Shown: piece by piece, positions 59,235 through 64,000 of the stretch
How the letters are laid out: each line of letters opens with the position of its first letter
Position numbering within the stretch: the first letter of the stretch is position 1
Made by a program: the position numbers and the translations under genes
Source of the DNA: Fabrea salina
Lineage: Eukaryota; Ciliophora; Heterotrichea; Heterotrichida; Fabreidae
DNA length: 64,000 nt
Assembly: GCA_022984795.1 (NCBI GenBank)
Contig: JALIHJ010000075.1
Coordinates: 1 to 64,000 of the forward strand
Direction of reading: 5' to 3'
Notes under the pieces: model-generated
What the model was told of the DNA's origin: nothing
Seen by the model: only the letters and a program-made list of their open reading frames with translations
Databases searched by the model: none

Positions 59235-60464
59235 ATGTCCTTAACCAGAAATGACCAGAACACCCAAATACCTGAACTTGGAATTGTAGGTAGCAATGCC
59301 TATCAAAACATAGTCAGCATCAGAGAAAAGTTGTCTACTGGAGGTTCTATTCCTATTGATCAAGTAATTAACTCAGGTGTACTTCCTTACTTGATTCAGT
59401 TAGGCAAAGGAACCAAAATTAACTATGAAGTAGCTTGGATACTCACCAACATAGCTTCAGGCAAAGAAACCCATTGCATTTACTTAATAGAAATCGGAGC
59501 TGTAGAGTACCTAGAATCCCTTTTTTCTTATAAAAACAACGAACTCAGACTCCAAGTGATGTGGGCTTACGGCAACTTACTCTCCGAAAAAAACTTATCC
59601 AAAACTGTGTTTCACAAAATAAACTGTAAAAGAATACTTAAGCACATTAAAAACTCAAAGCCAACTTTTGAGGCGAAAAAAACCTTTTCTTTCTTTTTGT
59701 CTGGTGTTGTTTACAGTGGTTTCTGTAAAAAAGAAATCCTACCTCTGGAAATCGAGTTTTTAAAGGCTTTAAGCATTGACAGTGTGAATTTGGACTCTTT
59801 GCAAGGAGTTGCTTACTCCAGCAGCCCAACTTTGATTTCACAGTACATTGATGAAGACCTAGTTAGCGTATTGTTAAAGGCTTGTGAAAGAGAGAGTAAG
59901 TGTGAGTGCTCTTTAAGAGTCATAGTAGACATTTCACGCTCTGAAGCAGGCTCAAAGTTACTGCTTTCTAAAGGCTTCCTGGAGTTACTACCTAGTTTTC
60001 TCAATCAATCTGAACAGCTTATAGTAACTCGAACTTGCTCAGTGCTTTTGAACTTATTAAGTAACTCTAGTGAGATCCTTGAAGAACTAAACCAAAAAGG
60101 AACTTTAACTCTTGTAGTAGAAAAGCTTAAACACAGAGACAACTCAGTCAGAGAACAAGCACTCCTGACTCTATGCAAGTGCTTAGTTTCAGGGTCCAAA
60201 GCCACTCTGGCTAGAAGCAGAGTAGTCAGTGGAGTTTCTGAGTGCTTGAACAGACCTTTCACTAACACCCTCAAAGACTCTATAATTGCAGCGCTTGGAA
60301 AGTTTGTGTTCAGGTTTGATTTTTCTGTGTTTCCAGATGAGTGCCACAGAGTCTGCAGGGAGCTCCAAGAGTTCCTCAAACACTCTAAAAGACCACTTTT
60401 AAAACTTAGGAACATACTTAAAAGACTCAAGCCCAAGGCTGACCAAGAAGATGACTCAATATAA
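59235..60464 (+). CDS. Importin-alpha-like armadillo protein without IBB domain, 409 aa
   Basis: The ARM repeats are clear: IDQVINSGVLPYLIQLGKGTKINYEVAWILTNIASG, and AVEYLESLFSYKNNELRLQVMWAYGNLLS, with the Trp-Asn type pockets partly kept (AWILTN; MWAYGN). Usual importin-alpha has an Arg-rich IBB domain of about 70 residues at the N-terminus; here only about 30 ordinary residues precede the first repeat. Later repeats are strongly diverged. I infer a cargo-binding or regulatory relative unable to use importin-beta in the ordinary way, but the family call is only moderate. Confidence 0.7.
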   Translation: MSLTRNDQNTQIPELGIVGSNAYQNIVSIREKLSTGGSIPIDQVINSGVLPYLIQLGKGTKINYEVAWILTNIASGKETHCIYLIEIGAVEYLESLFSYKNNELRLQVMWAYGNLLSEKNLSKTVFHKINCKRILKHIKNSKPTFEAKKTFSFFLSGVVYSGFCKKEILPLEIEFLKALSIDSVNLDSLQGVAYSSSPTLISQYIDEDLVSVLLKACERESKCECSLRVIVDISRSEAGSKLLLSKGFLELLPSFLNQSEQLIVTRTCSVLLNLLSNSSEILEELNQKGTLTLVVEKLKHRDNSVREQALLTLCKCLVSGSKATLARSRVVSGVSECLNRPFTNTLKDSIIAALGKFVFRFDFSVFPDECHRVCRELQEFLKHSKRPLLKLRNILKRLKPKADQEDDSI

Positions 60465-60476
60465 TTAAGCTTAAAC

Positions 60477-61127
60477 ATGAACTCTGCAGAACTCCTAAGT
60501 TTCTTCCCAAAAAAACGAGTAAAGCCCAACCAATACTCAGAAGAACAGGCTTCCAGGTACCATAAAATGCAAGAAAAGTACCTTCGAGAAGGCTTTACAC
60601 AAGAGACCCAATTGCTCATTCAAAGGATCTCAACCAGCAAAGTAATAAGCACAGAAGTCCGGCAAGGGTTCTTACTAAGGACTCTTGCTGAAACCTGCAA
60701 AGAACTTTTAATGAACGAACTAGAAATTGCCCTTTGGGCTTTAATCCTTGAAAAAGCTTTACTTGTGGACGGGTCTTTCCAGCTACAAACACACGTACTC
60801 TACGCTGCTTACGCTTCGAAGACCTACCTCAACAAAGAACTAGAGTTAATTGAAGACTGGCTTGTACATAGTTACCCTGACTTCTTCAACAGCTACCGCA
60901 AGTGGCTAGTGAAGTTCCACACCGAACTTAACATAGACCCCAAAGAACTTAACTTAAAGTTCCTAGAATTGTCTACTCCGCCTGCTGTGCACGAGTGCCA
61001 GCTAGTCAACTACAACTACTTTGTAGATGACATACTGCGACTCACGCCTCCTTCACACATTGCAGAACACAAAGAAGAACCCACTGTGCGCAAGAAGTCA
61101 AGAATCCACAGGAAAAAGCACTCTTAA
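60477..61127 (+). CDS. Unrecognised soluble protein with basic tail, 216 aa
   Basis: I do not recognise this gene. It is mostly helical, with LLRTLAETCKELLMNELEIALWALILEKALLVD and a middle helical pair reminiscent of a cyclin-box or TPR-like bundle, without a firm motif. The C-terminus is basic (VRKKSRIHRKKHS) and could be a nuclear signal. The ATG is 12 bp after the preceding stop, and the codon use resembles its neighbours, so it is very likely a real gene. Confidence 0.75.
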   Translation: MNSAELLSFFPKKRVKPNQYSEEQASRYHKMQEKYLREGFTQETQLLIQRISTSKVISTEVRQGFLLRTLAETCKELLMNELEIALWALILEKALLVDGSFQLQTHVLYAAYASKTYLNKELELIEDWLVHSYPDFFNSYRKWLVKFHTELNIDPKELNLKFLELSTPPAVHECQLVNYNYFVDDILRLTPPSHIAEHKEEPTVRKKSRIHRKKHS

Positions 61128-61163
61128 GTCTTAATAGGAACCTAAAGTGATTCTGATATAGAA

Positions 61164-62522
61164 ATGTCAGGCATGAAAAAAGTAGTAGACTACCTCGTGG
61201 TAGGGGGAGGAACTGGAGGGTTGTCTTCTGCTAGGGAAGCTGCTAAAGCTGGGGCTACCGTAGCTTTAGTAGAAGGACGCAAAATAGGAGGAACCTGTAC
61301 AAACGTAGGCTGCATTCCTAAAAAGCTGACTTGGTACGCTGGAAACCTTATCCACGACTTAAAAGCTGCTAGTGACTTTGGACTTAGTTGCAGCTACGAA
61401 TTTGCTTACCAGACTCTTAAGAAAAACAGGGACGCCTTGACTGAAAACATAGACCAAAACTACCAAGAAAAACTCTGCAGGGAAGGAGTGGAGTTTATAA
61501 GAGGCAGTGCTTCTTTTGTAGATAAAAACACAGTTTGTGTAGAGGGCGCAGGACTGATATCAGCTAGTCACATTTTAATAGCAACTGGAGCTAGGTCAAT
61601 GCTTCCTCCAATAGACGGGTATGAGCACTTGCTGACTAGTGACGACTTCTTTAGACTGGAACACTTACCCCAAGAAGTGCTGATTATCGGGAACGGCTAC
61701 ATTGCCTGTGAACTTGCAGGCATGTTTAACTCCTTTGGAGTAGACACCACCATGGCGATTATGGAAAGCAATTTCTTAGAAGGGTTCGACCAGTCTCTGG
61801 CTGGTATTCTCAAAGAGTGCTATGAAGAAAACGGCGTTAAACTTTACTTCGAAAAGACCTCAACTGAGGTCAGAAAAGAAAACTCAAAACTCACTGTGAG
61901 CTTCAACGACGGAACAGAACTTAGTTCCCAAATGGTATTTGCCGCTGTAGGCCGCAAAGCTAACTTCCAAAAACTAGGAATAGACAAAGTCCACCTGGAA
62001 CTAGATGACTTTGGAGCTCTAAAAGTAGACGAGTTCCAAAACACCAGTGTAGAAGGAATATACGCTTTAGGAGATGTCACTAGCAACCCCCAACTAACTC
62101 CAGTAGCCAAACAAGCTGGAAAAAAACTAGCTTACAGACTGTTTGGAAGCGAACCCCAGGCTAAGGTAGATCTAAGTTTTGTGCCCACAGTGGTGTTTTC
62201 GCACCCTCCATTGGGCTCAGTTGGACTCACTGAAGACAAAGCCCTTGACAAGTATGGAGAGTCTATGAAGGTCTACCACACTAGGTTTACTGACCTATAC
62301 CACATGATGAGCTCAACTAAGCAACCAAGCCTAGTTAAAATAATAGCTGACGGAAAGACTCCAGACTCCAAAGTAGTAGGACTCCACGCAGTGGGCAAAG
62401 GCGTCGACGAAATGATGCAGGGATTCTCAGTTGCAGTTTCTAAGAACCTGACTGTTAGAGAGCTCAAGAACTCAATTTCTATACACCCTACTTCAGCTGA
62501 AGAGTTCTTAGCCTCAGTGTAA
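61164..62522 (+). CDS. Glutathione-reductase-like flavoprotein, 452 aa
   Basis: A class I pyridine-nucleotide disulfide oxidoreductase. The FAD motif GGGTGG is at 14-19, the redox pair Cys45/Cys50 is in GGTCTNVGCIPKK, the NADPH-binding motif is IGNGYIACELAG, and His441 and Glu are in SIHPTSAEEF. Residues match glutathione reductase most closely; trypanothione reductase or thioredoxin reductase cannot be ruled out, but there is no C-terminal CC or CU. It keeps thiols reduced in the cytosol. No targeting peptide is seen. Confidence 0.94.
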   Translation: MSGMKKVVDYLVVGGGTGGLSSAREAAKAGATVALVEGRKIGGTCTNVGCIPKKLTWYAGNLIHDLKAASDFGLSCSYEFAYQTLKKNRDALTENIDQNYQEKLCREGVEFIRGSASFVDKNTVCVEGAGLISASHILIATGARSMLPPIDGYEHLLTSDDFFRLEHLPQEVLIIGNGYIACELAGMFNSFGVDTTMAIMESNFLEGFDQSLAGILKECYEENGVKLYFEKTSTEVRKENSKLTVSFNDGTELSSQMVFAAVGRKANFQKLGIDKVHLELDDFGALKVDEFQNTSVEGIYALGDVTSNPQLTPVAKQAGKKLAYRLFGSEPQAKVDLSFVPTVVFSHPPLGSVGLTEDKALDKYGESMKVYHTRFTDLYHMMSSTKQPSLVKIIADGKTPDSKVVGLHAVGKGVDEMMQGFSVAVSKNLTVRELKNSISIHPTSAEEFLASV

Positions 62523-62756
62523 ATAAATTAATGTTTGAATTCCCAGTTTCACAAAAGTATCCTGCACTAAAAACTGCTCAGAAAAGTTAATATAGAAATA
62601 CGCACAACAGCCTAAGAAGACTACGCGAAAAGATGTGATATTTCTATACTTCAAATCAGAATAACTCATTATATTCCTGCTTAGGCAATTGTGTTTACTC
62701 TGAATAGTTACTCACCCATATAAAGTATATTTAAGGGGACTTAGACTTATATTATT
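62523..62756. other. Spacer before 5S rRNA with a 10-bp inverted repeat
   Basis: A perfect inverted repeat TATAGAAATA / TATTTCTATA lies at 62591-62600 and 62639-62648 with a 38-nt loop, 70 bp after the reductase stop. A weaker 7-bp pair GCCTAAG / CTTAGGC (62610-62616 and 62680-62686) interleaves with it; that one is within chance. TATAAAGTATATTTAAG at about 62721-62736 could serve as an upstream element of the 5S gene. No protein gene. Confidence 0.6.
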
Positions 62757-62875
62757 GCTGTCGGCCATACTATGCCTAACGCACCAGATCCCATCCGAAC
62801 TCTGAAGTTAAGCGGCATAAGGCGAGGTTAGTACTTGGGTGGGGGACCGCCAGGGAATCCCTCGTGCTGATAGCC
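62757..62875 (+). rRNA. 5S rRNA
   Basis: About 119 nt with the eukaryotic 5S pattern: GGCCATACTATGCC near the start, CACCAGATCCCATCCGAACT in helix II/III, AAGTTAAGCGGCATAAGGCG (box A region), GTTAGTACTTGGGTGGGGGACC (box C region), and a 3' end pairing with the 5' end (GCTGTC with GATAGC). A TTTT at 62881 is a Pol III terminator. The ends are placed by helix I pairing and may be off by one or two bases. It is a single copy in this window, not a tandem array. Confidence 0.95.
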
Positions 62876-62880
62876 TAGAC

Positions 62881-62884
62881 TTTT
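62881..62884 (+). terminator. Pol III terminator of the 5S gene
   Basis: TTTT begins six bases after the end of the 5S helix I, the usual distance for RNA polymerase III termination. Confidence 0.75.
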
Positions 62885-63345
62885 ATTATCCTCTTGACAA
62901 AAAGTGTTCTGGAATCGGCAACAAACAGAGTCCGTAGTCCAATAAGTGCGTAAGCTAAGTAGATCACTGCTTCCTCTGCTTTGTATTTATTTCCCCACTC
63001 ACTCAAGAAGTACATCACAACTAAGTAGACGAAACACGAGACTAGTTATTCACAGAAACACACCCATAAGAACAGTGTTGATGGTGGCTTGTGTGTAGGA
63101 AAGTTTGCCAGTAGAATGAGATTGACTCCCAATAGTAATTTACGAGTAAACAAAGCGTAGGCGTAACTAGCTTCGAATTTTAGAAGAGTGACTTGTTTGA
63201 CTTCTCTTGCCATTGAGTCTACTGAGTAAAGCTGAATGAAGCAAGAAATAAGTTTGAATTCAAACCGAATAAGACTCCGTAACTGTACTTGTCTAGCAGT
63301 TTCTGACAAACTGGTTTGATCTTAACTTTTAAGTCTCCAAAGCTA
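62885..63345 (-). pseudogene. Membrane-domain relic of the Cys-rich/LamG receptor family
   Basis: Minus-strand frames give pieces that line up in order with the membrane domain of the family. A KLLDKYSYGV-like piece lies near 63290, LFTRKLLLGVNLILLANFP near 63110-63150, and a SCFVYLVVMYFLSEWGNKYKAEEAVIYLAYALIGLRTLF-type stretch at about 62910-63040 (compare VSLVFLVMLCFLQ...YVAESLVFYCVLV of copy B). They are in different frames with stops between. No ectodomain is seen upstream. It is a strongly decayed fragment of about 460 bp. Confidence 0.6.
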
Positions 63346-64000
63346 CTGAGTAAAATAAGTTAGTTATTAATACCAATAGCCCTTCTTAGTTACAAGAATG
63401 GGTTTAAAAGTACCGTTTTAGAATTCCTTTCAAGTTGATTCTCAGATTCACTCTTTTAGAGTTTCAAACCTTTAATGTTCTTCCAAGTCAGAAGACTGTC
63501 CTTCTTCATGCTGTGGACGCCTTTGGTAAGTTTGTGTTTCTAAGAAGCGGTCTGATGAGCTATTGTTTTCTGTCATGTGCAATCTCACTAAAGTGGTTCT
63601 TTTTGAGGTCCCTGAGTGACTCGCAATTCTTCTGAGGGTTGGGACAGAGAAAGTTACTTTTGGATAAGTACTTCAAGCATTGCTTTGTGGCACCAAGTAC
63701 TTTGCAGAGTTACTTAGTCCTTTTCCCGGCAAATTGAAAACCAGAATTTAAAGTCTCAAACAAGCCTTAGTTTAAAGAAAACTTAAGTCTACTAAAGAAT
63801 TACTTTGCATCTACTTCAGTAAAGCAAGTTAAATTAGAATAATTAAGATTAAATAGTAGCAATTGGAAACGTTGTTGGCTTAGGGTTGAATGCGGACTGG
63901 CTTGGCTTGGAAGTTTTTTCAGCTCCTTTCTGACCTCAAAGTGGCTTCCAGGTAGTTTCAGGACTCAGAAGTTCGATTTAGGCTCTTCTCATTTGAGGCA
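63346..64000. other. Right-end sequence, nothing recognised
   Basis: All frames are short. An open stretch at 63435-63635 (66 codons) lacks an ATG start and any recognisable feature. This may be further decayed receptor-family sequence, but no alignment can be supported by eye. Confidence 0.5.

Noticed and set aside
62610-62686. Second interleaved pair GCCTAAG/CTTAGGC as a pseudoknot with the 62591 repeat
   Set aside because: A 7-bp complementary pair is expected about once by chance in a spacer of this length; only the 10-bp repeat is reported.
63435-63635. 66-codon open stretch at the right end
   Set aside because: No ATG start, no recognisable features, and surrounded by decayed sequence.
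1-64000. tRNA genes, CRISPR arrays, integrated viral elements
   Set aside because: No T-loop GGTTCGAATCC-type box with matching arms was seen in any spacer, no regularly spaced repeats apart from the telomere and one minisatellite, and no capsid, integrase or reverse-transcriptase motifs.

Overview
The window is the end of a ciliate macronuclear chromosome. It opens with about 300 bp of C-strand telomere built on the 8-mer CCCTAACA and continues into very compact, almost intron-free genes. The telomere unit, a 15-nt spliceosomal-type intron (51522-51536), gene spacing of a few to a few tens of bp, and conserved genes that read full length in the standard code (TAA dominant, some TAG, one TGA stop, no TGA needed for Trp) fit a heterotrich of the Stentor type. 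Blepharisma-like codes that read TGA as Trp fit less well. The species is inferred; no search could be run.

Region 1 (1-20733) is subtelomeric. It holds three large paralogues of one family of secreted-then-membrane-anchored proteins: signal peptide, alternating LamG/concanavalin-like modules and furin-like Cys-rich blocks, then a 7-8 helix membrane domain. Copy A (minus, 1445-8444) is a pseudogene carrying a retroposon-like insertion. Copy B (9046-13065) is intact. Copy C (13716-20733) has a few frame breaks. A and C share a five-LamG layout and near-identical stretches; B has two LamG modules. The two spacers between these copies are the longest in the left half and hold structured-RNA-like signals, including a telomerase-template-like 13-mer at 8529-8541 and an interleaved inverted-repeat pair at 13137-13230.

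Region 2 (20739-62522) is a housekeeping interior with coding on both strands: aldo-keto reductase, an APE2-like protein with two GRF fingers but an eroded nuclease site, Misato, ribosomal eL6, a PDI-like thioredoxin, Rab, INTS9, a short member (27001-29487) and a distant member (30616-34008) of the receptor family, a WD40/F-box-like protein, a BPI-type lipid-binding protein, a RING/DUSP protein, an RSP2-like axonemal protein, a TM protein, SDR, sorting nexin, proteasome Rpt1, Elp4, glycogen phosphorylase, two tandem F-box-like paralogues, an S28 peptidase, a DEAD-box helicase, a CDKL kinase, a PCD-like protein, a TRIM-like LRR protein, Maf, DHHC, coiled-coil, importin-alpha-like and glutathione-reductase-like genes. 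All seven convergent pairs end within -8 to +5 bp of each other, often inside a shared TTAA, and several divergent pairs start only 7-24 bp apart.

Region 3 (62523-64000) has a 5S rRNA gene followed by a decayed minus-strand relic of the membrane domain of the same receptor family and then sequence in which I recognise nothing.
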